64,000 nt of DNA. It comes from Pseudomonadales bacterium. Its GTDB lineage: Bacteria; Pseudomonadota; Gammaproteobacteria; Pseudomonadales; Azotimanducaceae. The position numbers and the translations under genes were made by a program. The DNA lies in contig JAJDVW010000105.1 of assembly GCA_022825925.1 (NCBI GenBank), positions 1-64,000 on the forward strand, read 5' to 3'. The notes beneath the pieces are model-generated. The model saw nothing but the letters and a program-made list of their open reading frames with translations. It did not search any database and was not told the origin of the DNA. Of the stretch, positions 39,799 through 49,852 are shown in pieces (the first letter of the stretch is position 1; each line of letters begins with the position of its first letter).

Positions 39799-40428
39799 TC
39801 ATGTCCAGGAGCGGGGCGCCGCCGGTGTCGTCACGGCCGGCTGGGGTCCGACTCGGGCGCCACCCGCGCGGCCCACGGAGAGCGCCGGAGACGCTTGGGT
39901 CCGGATGACGGTGTCCGCCTTGATCGTCTCGACTTCCTCGCGCAGCGTAGCCACGTCGCGACGGAGGTCTCCGACTTCCTCCCGCAACCCGGCGACGTCT
40001 TCGCGAATCGCACCGAGTTCCGCACGCAGTTCCCGGGCCAGGGCGCGCATCTCGCCACGCAGCTCCGTCGCCAGAGCATGCATCTCGCCACGTAGTTCAC
40101 TCGCGAGCGCGTTCATCTCGCCACGCAAGGTTTCGGCCAGGCCATCCATCTCGCCACGCAAGGTTTCGGCCAAGCCATCCATCTCGCCACGCAAAGCCTC
40201 GAACTGGGCGTGCGTCTCGGCCCGATAGTCGATCAACTCGCCACGCAAATCGCGCAAATCCGCCCGAAGTCCCGCGTACCCGGTCAGCATCAGCGTCGCG
40301 AGGGCGATGCCCACGCCCAGGATGGACAGCGTCTCGCTCGTCAGGCGCTGGCGAGCCCGCCCCGCGTTCGCGCTCCCTGCCGGTTCCGCGTAGCTCGCGG
40401 CGTCTCCCTGGCTCATCTCGTGTCCCAT
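39799..40428 (-). CDS. Membrane-anchored hendecad coiled-coil protein, unknown
   Basis: A 209-aa protein with one TM helix (about residues 34-55), then a long coiled coil. The coil is built from 11-residue units of type LRGEMxxLAxx, giving a hendecad rather than heptad pattern. A Pro/Ala tail follows. At the DNA level five 33-bp units are recognisable (40048-40212). No catalytic motif. ATG 40428 or 40416 could start it. Similar anchored coils act as scaffolds or length rulers, but no function can be assigned. Same strand as ampG, 69 bp upstream of it. Confidence 0.7.
   Translation of the reverse strand: MGHEMSQGDAASYAEPAGSANAGRARQRLTSETLSILGVGIALATLMLTGYAGLRADLRDLRGELIDYRAETHAQFEALRGEMDGLAETLRGEMDGLAETLRGEMNALASELRGEMHALATELRGEMRALARELRAELGAIREDVAGLREEVGDLRRDVATLREEVETIKADTVIRTQASPALSVGRAGGARVGPQPAVTTPAAPRSWT
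40048..40212 (-). repeat. 33-bp tandem repeat encoding coiled-coil hendecads, 5 units
   Basis: Units start on the plus strand at 40048, 40081, 40114, 40147 and 40180, each beginning CATCTCGCCACG. The third and fourth are nearly identical over the full 33 bp and the outer ones have diverged, consistent with recent duplication in the middle of the array. Each unit encodes one 11-residue coil turn. Confidence 0.9.
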
Positions 40429-40545
40429 CCACCGGTCGATTGGCCGGGGAGGTTATCGCGGGTCCACTCCGCCGCGTGTGCGAATCATCCTACCGGTTGC
40501 GTAGGCCAGCGCAACCGCCGCACGCGCGCCTTCGCCACCGATGCG

Positions 40546-40881
40546 TCATGGCCGCCAACGGACCCGCGCCAGGTCCACCCGTCCGCCCACGAACGTCACC
40601 CCTTCGGCCTCGAGGAGCGCCCGCTGACGGGCTCCTCCCGCGCCCCGAATCGAGACGGCGCCGCGCGCATTGACGACCCGGTACCAGGGGAGCCGGGTGT
40701 CTGGCGGCAGCCGCGACATCGTCTGCCCGACCAGCCGCGCGGCGCGCGGCAGTCCCGCGAGTTCCGCCACCTGTCCGTAGGTGGCCACGCGGCCGGCGGG
40801 AATCGCCGCGACGACCGCCCAGATGCGCTCGCGAGGCCCTCCGGGAACGTTCGATTCGCCGCCCTGCGAAGCGGTTTCCAA
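40546..40881 (-). CDS. Alkyltransferase-like protein (ATL, MGMT family)
   Basis: DNA-damage recognition protein related to O6-alkylguanine-DNA alkyltransferase. The 111-aa protein has the MGMT C-terminal fold (IPAGRVATYGQVAELAG, ARLVGQTMSRLP). The active PCHR motif is replaced by PWYRVV, the Trp substitution that defines ATLs, which bind O6-alkylguanine and hand it to nucleotide excision repair. No ATG or GTG precedes the domain except within the groES operator, so TTG 40881 with an upstream GGGAGG is proposed. Divergent from groESL. Confidence 0.82.
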   Translation of the reverse strand: METASQGGESNVPGGPRERIWAVVAAIPAGRVATYGQVAELAGLPRAARLVGQTMSRLPPDTRLPWYRVVNARGAVSIRGAGGARQRALLEAEGVTFVGGRVDLARVRWRP

Positions 40882-40906
40882 GGGACCAGGGGCCTCCCGA
40901 CCGAGC

Positions 40907-40945
40907 GCCCCGATTCGGGCCCGAATTGGGGCCCCAAATTGGGGC
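40907..40945. repeat. Nested inverted repeats between the ATL gene and groES
   Basis: GCCCCGATTCGGG (40907-40919) faces CCCGAATTGGGGC (40920-40932) with one mismatch. GCCCCAAATTGGGGC (40931-40945) forms a second palindrome sharing an arm. The set ends exactly where the groES -35 begins. It could be an operator or an mRNA hairpin for the divergent ATL gene; there is no T-run. Confidence 0.6.
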
Positions 40946-40973
40946 TTGAATAACGGGAGCGCGCCCCTATGAT
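40945..40973 (+). promoter_or_regulatory. groESL promoter, RpoH-like and sigma70-like overlap
   Basis: CTTGAA at 40945-40950 and CCCCTATGAT at 40964-40973 with 13 bp between match the RpoH consensus. The same bases also read TTGAAT (40946-40951), 16 bp, TATGAT (40968-40973) for sigma70. Both place the start just before the CIRCE element. Confidence 0.75.
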
Positions 40974-40988
40974 ATGCACTCCTCCGGG

Positions 40989-41015
40989 TTAGCACTCTCA
41001 CGGCGAGAGTGCCAA
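40989..41015 (+). promoter_or_regulatory. CIRCE operator (HrcA binding site)
   Basis: TTAGCACTC, 9-bp spacer, GAGTGCCAA. The left arm is the exact CIRCE half site and the right arm differs from the perfect complement at one position. It lies in the groES leader, so HrcA repression of groESL is expected. hrcA is not in this window. Confidence 0.92.
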
Positions 41016-41106
41016 TTCTCGGAGGTTCGCATCGAGAAGGTGTCGGGCCAAGGAATACGATGGCTACGGCACGCGAATACGTCCAATCTTGGGAGACATT
41101 TGGGAC

Positions 41107-41397
41107 ATGAACATTCGACCTCTACACGACCGCGTCGTCGTGCGGCGGCTGGACGAGGAGACGATGTCCGCCGGCGGGATCGTGCTGCCGGACACCGCGT
41201 CCGAGAAACCGTCGCAGGGCGAGGTCCTCGCCGTGGGACCGGGCAAGCTCCTAGACAACGGCAACCTGCACGCACCCGGCGTCCAGGTCGGCGACAAGGT
41301 CATCTTCGGCCAGTACGGCGGCAGCACGGTGAAGATCGACGGGGAAGAGCTTCTCATCCTCTCCGAGAGCGAGATCTTCGGCGTACTCGAGGGCTGA
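41107..41397 (+). CDS. groES: Co-chaperonin GroES
   Basis: Heptameric lid of the GroEL folding chamber. The 96-aa protein starts [14 protein letters not shown] and contains the mobile loop ([11 protein letters not shown]), [21 protein letters not shown] and the terminal [15 protein letters not shown] 41107 matches the family start; an in-frame GTG-type extension to 41089 is not supported. Transcribed from the RpoH/CIRCE promoter with groEL. Confidence 0.97.
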   Translation: MNIRPLHDRVVVRRLDEETMSAGGIVLPDTASEKPSQGEVLAVGPGKLLDNGNLHAPGVQVGDKVIFGQYGGSTVKIDGEELLILSESEIFGVLEG

Positions 41398-41426
41398 CGC
41401 GAGACGCGCCCGCACCGGAGTTTTGA

Positions 41427-43124
<1,698 letters not shown>

Positions 43125-43144
43125 CAGCCGCGCAAGCACGAAAG

Positions 43145-43169
43145 AACCCCGCCCCGCGCGGGGTTTTTT
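43145..43169 (+). terminator. Intrinsic terminator of groESL
   Basis: Perfect 8-bp stem AACCCCGC/GCGGGGTT with loop CCCGC, ending in six T (43164-43169), 20 bp after the groEL stop. Confidence 0.93.
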
Positions 43170-43225
43170 CTGCCTGTTCCGGGCAGTATGATCGAGCGGG
43201 CCAAGGGAAAGAGGGGCGCCAGACA

Positions 43226-43873
43226 ATGGAAGAAGCCATCAACTATCTGATCCGTTGGGCTCACTACTTCGTGGGGATCACCTGGATCGGGATGCTCTAC
43301 TACTTCAACTTCGTCCAGACGGAGTACTTCAAGGAAGCCGAGACCGGCGCCCGCGTGGACGCGTTCGTGAAGCTCGCCCCCCGCGCCCTCTGGTGGTTCC
43401 GCTGGGGCGCCGCCATGACGTTCCTCACCGGGCTCTATCTCCTCTATGTCCTGCACATGAGCCTGTCGATAGACATCGTCCTGTCGGCCACCATGGCGAC
43501 GCTGATGTTCCTGAACGTCTGGCTGATCATCTGGCCCAACCAGAAGATCGTCATCGCGTCGAACGAGCAGGTCCAGGCCGGCGGCGAGGCCACTCCGGAA
43601 GCCGCGGCGGCGGCGCCGAAGGCCGCTCTGGCCTCCCGCACGAACACGCTGTTCTCGCTGCCGATGCTATTCCTGATGGGCGCGAGCAACCACTTCGGCC
43701 ACGGAGGTTTCGGCGACAATACGAACGCGCTGATCGTCGGCCTGATCATCATCGCCGCCATCGAACTGAACGCGATCTTCGGCAAGCAGGGGCCCATCAC
43801 GACCGTGCGCGGCGTCATCGTCAGCAGCTTCGCGCTGACCGCGGTCTTCTGGGCGGTCGTCGCATGGCTGTAG
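43226..43873 (+). CDS. PuuD-like membrane protein (urate oxidase N-terminal domain family)
   Basis: A 215-aa membrane protein with about five or six TM helices. WAHYFVGITWIGMLYYFNFVQ at the N terminus (split around residues 11-30), ALWWFRWGAAMTFLTGLYLL, and MGASNHFGH in the third quarter resemble the membrane domain of PuuD-type urate hydroxylases. The C-terminal cytochrome c domain of PuuD is missing and no urate-pathway genes are nearby, so a urate role is doubtful. Proteins of this size are common in marine gammaproteobacteria. ATG 43226 preceded by AGGGG. Confidence 0.6.
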   Translation: MEEAINYLIRWAHYFVGITWIGMLYYFNFVQTEYFKEAETGARVDAFVKLAPRALWWFRWGAAMTFLTGLYLLYVLHMSLSIDIVLSATMATLMFLNVWLIIWPNQKIVIASNEQVQAGGEATPEAAAAAPKAALASRTNTLFSLPMLFLMGASNHFGHGGFGDNTNALIVGLIIIAAIELNAIFGKQGPITTVRGVIVSSFALTAVFWAVVAWL

Positions 43874-43958
43874 CGACGCTCGTCGTCGCCCGCGCAGAGT
43901 TCGCGCCAGCGTCACCAGGGGCACGTCCCGTACGGCGCGCTCTTCGCCCGAGGGAACC

Positions 43959-44702
43959 GTGAGCGAGTCCCCGATCGCCGTCCAACCCGACGACGCCCCG
44001 CGGCGGTCCCAGCGCCGCCGCGGGCGCGACGGCGGCGGGGGTCGCGGCGGCGGCTCCGGGGTCGCGGTCAGCGGCGTCCTCGCGTTCGCCATCGCGGGGT
44101 TCGCCGCGGCGGGCTGGTTCATCCTGCACCAGCAGGGCCAGCTCCGGGACAACGACCGCGCGCTCGCGACCGCCGGCGAGCGACTCAGGCTCCTCGAAGA
44201 ACGGCTGCAGATGACCGACGAGGTCATGTCGAAGGCGGGCGAGGACACCACCGAGCAGCTGTCTTTCTGGGAGTCCGAGGTCCGCAAGCTCTGGGACGTC
44301 GCGAACAAGCGCAACCGGAAGTGGATCCAGGACAACCAGGCGACGCTAAAGCGGCAGACCTCGAGCATCGCCGGCGTGCAGTCCACCCTCGCCGAACTGA
44401 AGAGCCAGGTCGGCCGCGTCGAGACCGCCTTCGACCAGCAGCGGGAGATGATGGACAAGCTGGCGACCATCGAGACGCAGGTCCGCCAGATGGTGAATCA
44501 GCAGCGCGACCTGGTGGACCGGGTCAATACCTCGCGCCAGGTGACGGCGAGCCTGAAGGCGACCCTCGAACCGCAGGTGCGCGAACACGAGGAGGCGATC
44601 GCCGCCAACGACGCCCACCGGCGCCAGCTCAACGCCAGCATCACCCGGCTCGGCGACCGGCTCGCCGCCATCGAGCAGCGCGTGGGTCTGGCCGTCCAGT
44701 AG
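43959..44702 (+). CDS. TM-anchored coiled-coil protein, unknown
   Basis: A 247-aa protein with a basic Gly/Arg-rich cytoplasmic head (about residues 14-34), one TM helix (about 36-56) and then almost entirely coiled coil to the end (for example RLRLLEERLQMTDEVMSK, LAELKSQVGRVETAFDQQ). No enzymatic motif. Start GTG 43959. Proteins of this plan recur in gammaproteobacteria, but I cannot name a function. It converges on the acyltransferase gene at 44726, with 23 bp between them. Confidence 0.65.
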   Translation: MSESPIAVQPDDAPRRSQRRRGRDGGGGRGGGSGVAVSGVLAFAIAGFAAAGWFILHQQGQLRDNDRALATAGERLRLLEERLQMTDEVMSKAGEDTTEQLSFWESEVRKLWDVANKRNRKWIQDNQATLKRQTSSIAGVQSTLAELKSQVGRVETAFDQQREMMDKLATIETQVRQMVNQQRDLVDRVNTSRQVTASLKATLEPQVREHEEAIAANDAHRRQLNASITRLGDRLAAIEQRVGLAVQ

Positions 44703-44725
44703 GGCCTCGAGAAGACCCGAAACGC

Positions 44726-45616
44726 TCAGCCTGTCCCGTCCCGTCCCGCGCGCAGGCCCTCGAGCCTCCGGTCCTTGGCGCCCCACAGGTCGTCGATCCA
44801 GGCGCGCAGCGTTTCACGCCCCTCCGGCTCCGCCACGCCGGCGACGGCCTCGGGCACGCCGAGACCCGTCACGGTCACGTCCACCCGCCGGCACCGGCCG
44901 CAGAGGAAGTCCCAGAAGGACGGCGCTCCGTCCGGGTAGTCGATCGTCACGTCCACCATGCCGCGGAGCCGGGCGTCGAGCGCCTCCGCGACGTACGCGA
45001 ATCCCGATCTCTTGGGCTTCAGCAACCAGGCGTGCGGCGACTGCTGCGCCGCGTGCTTGGCCGCCGTGAAGCGCGTCCCCTCGAGGAAGCTCAGCACGGA
45101 CGTGGGCCGCTCCAGAAACCGTTCGCACGCCCGCAGCGTCGCGTTGCGGTCGTGCTCGCGCAGCTCCGGGTGCGCCTCGAGGACCTCGCGGCCGTAGCGG
45201 CGGACGTAGGGGAAGCCCAACAGCCACATGGCCACCCCCACCATGGGCGCCCAGATGAGTTCGCGCTTGGTGAAGAACTTCAGCGGCGGTACGCGGCCCA
45301 GGAAGATGTCCTGCAGGACGAGGATGTCCGCCCACGACTGATGGTTGCTGACGATGAGATACCATCCGTCCCGCCGGAAGCCGGCATCGCCCTGGAACCG
45401 GACATCCAGGTTCGTCAGCCGGAGCGACCACAGGAGTCCCCGGTTGCTCGCGACCCAGCCGTCGATGATCCGATCCATGGCGCCGCCGATCCCGCGGCGC
45501 ACCGCGCCCACCGGCACGGCGATCCGCACCAGTCCCATCACGTACAGCGGAATGCACCAGAGCACCGTGTGCACCGAGATGAACGCGATGGAGACGATTC
45601 CGCGCAGCGTATCCAT
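44726..45616 (-). CDS. 1-acyl-glycerol-3-phosphate acyltransferase (YihG/PlsC family)
   Basis: Membrane acyltransferase making phosphatidic acid or remodelling phospholipids. The 296-aa protein has an N-terminal TM hairpin, the catalytic motif NHQSWAD (HxxxxD), FFTKRELIWAPMVG, and FLEGTRF, a variant of the FPEGTR substrate motif. Length and the RRYGREVLE segment resemble E. coli YihG. ATG 45616. The same frame stays open far to the right, but that sequence is antisense to other genes. Confidence 0.9.
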   Translation of the reverse strand: MDTLRGIVSIAFISVHTVLWCIPLYVMGLVRIAVPVGAVRRGIGGAMDRIIDGWVASNRGLLWSLRLTNLDVRFQGDAGFRRDGWYLIVSNHQSWADILVLQDIFLGRVPPLKFFTKRELIWAPMVGVAMWLLGFPYVRRYGREVLEAHPELREHDRNATLRACERFLERPTSVLSFLEGTRFTAAKHAAQQSPHAWLLKPKRSGFAYVAEALDARLRGMVDVTIDYPDGAPSFWDFLCGRCRRVDVTVTGLGVPEAVAGVAEPEGRETLRAWIDDLWGAKDRRLEGLRAGRDGTG

Positions 45617-45694
45617 GCCGGAGTCTTTAACACAGGCATGCCCGCGCCGCCAACGGCAGGGCCGGGACGCGCGCAACCCGTTCGGGACGTCCCG

Positions 45695-46813
45695 GTGAGC
45701 GTCCCCCGCGGCGCGCTGCCGGTCCTGGCGGCATTCCTGGCGTGCGTCCCGGTCACCGGGTGCGCCACGCTGTCCTGGTACGGCGAGGCAGCCATCGGCC
45801 AGATGCGCATCCTCGCCGCGCGCCGGCCGGTCGCCGAGGTGCTCGCGGACCCGGCGACGTCGGCGGCGACCGCCGCCAACCTGGCGCGGGTCGACGCGAT
45901 CCTCGAGTTCGCCGCCCGGGACCTCGGCCTGGACGTGGGCGGCCGCTACCGGACCTACGTGCACCTGGACCGGGACGCCGTGGTCTGGAACGTCTTCGCC
46001 GCGCCCGAGTTCTCCCTGACGCCGCACCGGTGGTGTTACCCGGTCGTGGGGTGCGCCGTCTACCGGGGCTATTTCAACCGGGACCGCGCACGGCAGGAGG
46101 CCGCGGCCCTCGCGGCTCGCGGCTTCGACGTCCACGTCGGCCGCGTGGCCGCGTACTCCACCCTGGGCTGGTTCGACGATCCGCTGCTGTCGACCTTCAT
46201 CGGCTACCCGGACGAACGCCTGGCGGAACTGCTCTTCCACGAACTCGCGCACGGCAGGCTGTTCGTGCCCGGCGACTCCGCGTTCAACGAGGCCTTCGCC
46301 ACGTTCGTCGGCCGGGAAGGCGCCGCGGCGTGGCTGCTCGCCACGCGACGCGATCCGGAACGGTTCCTCGCCGCGAAGCACGCGGCCCTCCGGCGGGTCG
46401 ACTTCTTCCGGGCGTGGCGCGGGCGGCTGCGCGCGCTGTACGCGGAGGACCTGCCAGACGATCAGCGCCGGCTTCTGAAGGGAGCCCTGTTCGACGCCAT
46501 GCGCTCGTGTTACGCAGAGCGCCGTCGTAGGCTCGGGCCCGGGTTCGGAGGCGCCCTGCCGGCATCCTTCAACAACGCCCGCCTCGCCGCGACGAGTACC
46601 TACGAGGACCGCACGCCGTCCTTCGCGGCGCTCTTCGCGCGCGCCGGCGGGAACTGGGGAGCCTTCTACCGGGCGGCGCGCGAACTCGGCGACCGCGAAC
46701 CGGGGGCGCGCGACGAGGCCCTGCGCGACCTCGCCCGCGCACACGCCGCGCCCCATCGGCCGGAAGAGCGGGATGCGCTCCTGTGCCGCCACCCACGCGT
46801 GGCCGCCGGTTGA
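45695..46813 (+). CDS. Putative lipoprotein aminopeptidase (Aminopep family, HELAH)
   Basis: Predicted zinc aminopeptidase of the family annotated as putative aminopeptidase (PF10023, by recollection). The 372-aa protein from GTG 45695 has a signal sequence with lipobox VTGC (Cys at residue 23), LSWYGEAAIGQMRIL, then the zinc motif HELAH with a downstream NEAFATFVG Glu ligand. ATG 45638 would put the Cys at residue 42, too far for a lipoprotein. Cellular role unknown. Divergent from the acyltransferase. Confidence 0.82.
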   Translation: MSVPRGALPVLAAFLACVPVTGCATLSWYGEAAIGQMRILAARRPVAEVLADPATSAATAANLARVDAILEFAARDLGLDVGGRYRTYVHLDRDAVVWNVFAAPEFSLTPHRWCYPVVGCAVYRGYFNRDRARQEAAALAARGFDVHVGRVAAYSTLGWFDDPLLSTFIGYPDERLAELLFHELAHGRLFVPGDSAFNEAFATFVGREGAAAWLLATRRDPERFLAAKHAALRRVDFFRAWRGRLRALYAEDLPDDQRRLLKGALFDAMRSCYAERRRRLGPGFGGALPASFNNARLAATSTYEDRTPSFAALFARAGGNWGAFYRAARELGDREPGARDEALRDLARAHAAPHRPEERDALLCRHPRVAAG

Positions 46814-46846
46814 TCCGGCGACGCCCGCCCGCATAGCATCCCTCCG

Positions 46847-48409
46847 ATGGAACAGACGCCAGGGGAGCGTAGCGACCGTCGGCAGTGGTTCCATGGGCGC
46901 TCGGTCGGGCTCTGGCTGGGTCTCGCCGCCTTCGCCCTCCTCCTGATCTACCCCGCCGCTCCGGACAACCCTCCCGCCAGCCGACTGGCCGCCGTGGCCG
47001 CCCTGATGGCGATCTGGTGGATGAGCGAGGCGATCCCGCTCTTCGCGACGGCCCTGATGCCCCTGGTCCTGTTCCCGCTGCTCGGGATCATGCCCGGCCG
47101 GGACACGGCGCCGATCTACCTCAACAGCACCATCGTGCTCTTCATCGGCGGGTTCATGATCGCCCTGACCATGCAGAAGTGGAACCTGCACCGCCGGATC
47201 GCGCTCGACATCATCCACCGCGTCGGCGGCGGTCCGGCGCGCCTGGTGCTCGGGTTCATGATCGCGGCGGCTTTCCTGTCGATGTGGGTGTCGAACACCG
47301 CCACCGCCGTCATGATGGTCCCGATCGGCCTCGCCATCGTGCTGCAGGTCGAGAGCCGCGCCGGGGACGCGGCGCATCCGCTGTCCGTGGGCCTCATGCT
47401 GGGCATCGCCTACGGTTGCTCGGTCGGCGGGATGACGACCCTCGTCGGCACCCCGCCCAACCTCTCGTTCGTGCGGATCCACGAGATCCTCTTCCCGGAC
47501 GCCCCCACGATCGCGTTCGGACAGTGGATGGTGGTCGCCTTCCCGGTCGGGGTCATCATGCTCGTCGCGGCGTGGCTGCTGATCACCCAGGTGATGTACC
47601 GGGCGCCGCGGAACCTCCGCATCGACCCGGCAACCGTGGCGGACGAACGGACGCGGCTCGGTCCGGTCTCCTTCGAGGAACGCGCGGTGCTCACCGTATT
47701 CGCGGTCACCGCCCTGCTCTGGGTGTTCCGCGTCGATCTCCACCTGGGCGGCTTCACGGTGCCCGGCTGGTCGGACGTGCTGCCCTGGCCCGGACTCGTC
47801 GACGACGGTACCGTGGCGATCGCCATGGCCTCGCTCATGTTCTTCATCCCCGCGAAGAACCGCGAAGGCGGCACGCGGATCATGGGCCCCGAGATCATCC
47901 CGCGGCTGCCGTGGAACATCGTCCTGCTCATCGGCGGCGGCTTCGCGCTGGCGTCGGCGTTCCAGCAGACGGGGCTGGCCCAGCTCATCGGCGCCCAGTT
48001 CGATGCCGCCGCCGCGTTGCCGACGTTCGCGCTGATCCTCCTCGTCTGCCTCGCCATCACCTTCCTGACCGAACTGACCAGCAACACGGCGACCACCGAG
48101 ATGATCCTGCCGATACTCGCGGCCGTCGCGGTCGCCACCGGCACGCACCCGCTCATCCTCATGATCCCCGCCACCATGTCCGCGAGCTGCGCGTTCATGA
48201 TGCCGGTGGCGACGCCGCCCAACTCCATCGTCTTCGGCAGCAACCGCATCTCCATTTCCGAGATGGCGCGCGCGGGCATCGTGCTCAACCTGTTCGGGGC
48301 CCTCGTCATCGCGAGCGTCGTCTACACGCTCGGCTTGGTGGTGTTCGACATCGATCCCTCGGTGGTGCCCGCCTGGGCGACCTCTCTGGCCGCGGAAGGC
48401 GGCCACTGA
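46847..48409 (+). CDS. SLC13/DASS family sodium:di/tricarboxylate symporter
   Basis: Sodium-coupled dicarboxylate or sulfate importer. The 520-aa protein has about 11-12 TM helices and the two SNT sodium-site motifs of the family (WVSNTATAVMM and LTSNTATTEM), each followed by a helix with a Pro-Pro-Asn motif (VGTPPN, VATPPN). ATG 46847. Its stop is followed after 3 bp by sbcB. The substrate cannot be fixed from sequence; C4-dicarboxylates are most likely. Confidence 0.93.
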   Translation: MEQTPGERSDRRQWFHGRSVGLWLGLAAFALLLIYPAAPDNPPASRLAAVAALMAIWWMSEAIPLFATALMPLVLFPLLGIMPGRDTAPIYLNSTIVLFIGGFMIALTMQKWNLHRRIALDIIHRVGGGPARLVLGFMIAAAFLSMWVSNTATAVMMVPIGLAIVLQVESRAGDAAHPLSVGLMLGIAYGCSVGGMTTLVGTPPNLSFVRIHEILFPDAPTIAFGQWMVVAFPVGVIMLVAAWLLITQVMYRAPRNLRIDPATVADERTRLGPVSFEERAVLTVFAVTALLWVFRVDLHLGGFTVPGWSDVLPWPGLVDDGTVAIAMASLMFFIPAKNREGGTRIMGPEIIPRLPWNIVLLIGGGFALASAFQQTGLAQLIGAQFDAAAALPTFALILLVCLAITFLTELTSNTATTEMILPILAAVAVATGTHPLILMIPATMSASCAFMMPVATPPNSIVFGSNRISISEMARAGIVLNLFGALVIASVVYTLGLVVFDIDPSVVPAWATSLAAEGGH

Positions 48410-48412
48410 CCC

Positions 48413-49852
48413 ATGCCGAACGGGCCGCAGAGCTTCTACTGGTACGACCTCGAGACTTCGGGGACGTCCCCCGCCACCGACCGGATCGTGCAGTTCGCCG
48501 GGCAACGCACGGACGCCGACCTCAACCCGGAGGGCGCGCCGTTCGCGACCTACGTCAAGCTGCCGCCGGACATCGTCCCGTTCCCCGAGTCCTGCCTCGT
48601 CACCCGGATCACGCCGCAGCGCACCCGCGCCGAAGGCATCGACGAGTGGCAGGCGATGACGGAGCTGCACCGCGTCTTCTCCGCCGGCCGGACCTGCGTC
48701 GCGGGGTACAACAACCTGCGTTTCGACGACGAGTTCCTGCGCCACGCGCTCTACCGCAACCTGTTCGATCCGTACGCCCGGGAGTGGCGCGACGGCAACT
48801 CGCGATGGGACCTGATCGACGTCGCCCGCGCGACGGGCGCCCTGCGGCCGGAGGGCCTCGAGTGGCCGAGTTCCGACGGCGTCCCCACCTTCGGCCTCCA
48901 GGCCCTCGCGGAAGCCAACGGACTTGAGCACGGCACGCCGCACGACGCGATGTCCGACGTGCGCGCCACGATCGCCCTGGCCCGGCTGCTGCGCGACCGG
49001 CAGCCGCGGCTCTTCGCGTACGGGCTGACGCTGCGCTCGAAGCACGCCGCGCGCCGGCTGCTGGTCCCCTTCGGGAAGGAACCGTGCGTGCACGTTTCCC
49101 GCCGCATCGCCAACGCACGCTACTGCACGGCGCCGGTCGTTTCGGTGGCGCAGCACCCCACGATGGACAACGGCATCATCGTCGCGGACCTCGGACGCGA
49201 CGTCGCGCCGCTCGTCGAACGCTCCGCGGAGGAACTGCGCGAGACCCTGTTCGCCGAGGACGTCGAGGAGCGCCCGCCGCTCAAGCAGGTGCGGCTCAAC
49301 CGGTGCCCGTTCGTGGCGCCGATCACCGTCCTGCGGCCGGAGGACGCCAGGCGCCTCGGCATCGACACCGCCCTCGTCGAGGAGCGCCGCGCCACGCTCC
49401 GCGCCACGCCCGGACTCCACGAGAAGATCGCCCGGGTCTACCTGCGTGACGACGGCGACTCCGCGAGAGACCCGGCGGCCGACGTCGAGGAGCGTCTTTA
49501 CGACGGGTTCACACCCGACCCCGACCGGAATGCCTGCGAGCGGCTGCAACGGGAACTGCGCGCCCATGCCCCCTGGCCGGAGCCGCGCTTCACGGATACG
49601 CGCCTCACCGAACTCGCGGGGCGCCTGAAGGCCCGTATCCGGCCTTCGGACCTCGGTGCCGCCGAACGCGCGGACTGGCACCGTTTCGTCGCGGCGCGCC
49701 TGACCACGGAGCACCCTCGACGGTTGACCGTGGCCGCCTACCGGCAGGAAGTCGCCGACCGGCTCGACGCGGTCACGGACGCAGCCGAGCGCGAGGTGCT
49801 CCAGGCCCTCGAGGCCTACGGAGCGGAACTCGAAGCGAGAACGCTGCCATGA
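48413..49852 (+). CDS. sbcB: Exodeoxyribonuclease I
   Basis: Processive 3' to 5' single-strand DNA exonuclease involved in recombination and mismatch repair. The 479-aa protein (E. coli 475) has the DEDD catalytic motifs: YWYDLETSGTSP (Exo I), GYNNLRFDDEFLRH (Exo II) and HDAMSDVRATIALARLL (Exo III). The SH3-like and C-terminal domains follow. ATG 48413; its 3' end overlaps the ABC ATPase gene by 4 bp, an operon joining that is probably incidental to function. Confidence 0.95.
   Translation: MPNGPQSFYWYDLETSGTSPATDRIVQFAGQRTDADLNPEGAPFATYVKLPPDIVPFPESCLVTRITPQRTRAEGIDEWQAMTELHRVFSAGRTCVAGYNNLRFDDEFLRHALYRNLFDPYAREWRDGNSRWDLIDVARATGALRPEGLEWPSSDGVPTFGLQALAEANGLEHGTPHDAMSDVRATIALARLLRDRQPRLFAYGLTLRSKHAARRLLVPFGKEPCVHVSRRIANARYCTAPVVSVAQHPTMDNGIIVADLGRDVAPLVERSAEELRETLFAEDVEERPPLKQVRLNRCPFVAPITVLRPEDARRLGIDTALVEERRATLRATPGLHEKIARVYLRDDGDSARDPAADVEERLYDGFTPDPDRNACERLQRELRAHAPWPEPRFTDTRLTELAGRLKARIRPSDLGAAERADWHRFVAARLTTEHPRRLTVAAYRQEVADRLDAVTDAAEREVLQALEAYGAELEARTLP

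Noticed and set aside
40048..40212. 33-bp repeats as a CRISPR array
   Set aside because: Units are contiguous with no spacers, stay in frame and encode a coiled coil.
41089..41106. Six-codon extension of groES
   Set aside because: GroES universally starts near MNIRPLHDR; the extension is leader sequence.
44726..49714. Open minus-strand frame of over 1600 codons extending the acyltransferase
   Set aside because: It runs antisense to the aminopeptidase, SLC13 and sbcB genes, which have clear motifs. It arises from GC-rich codon-position bias; only the 3' part (from 45616) shows PlsC motifs.
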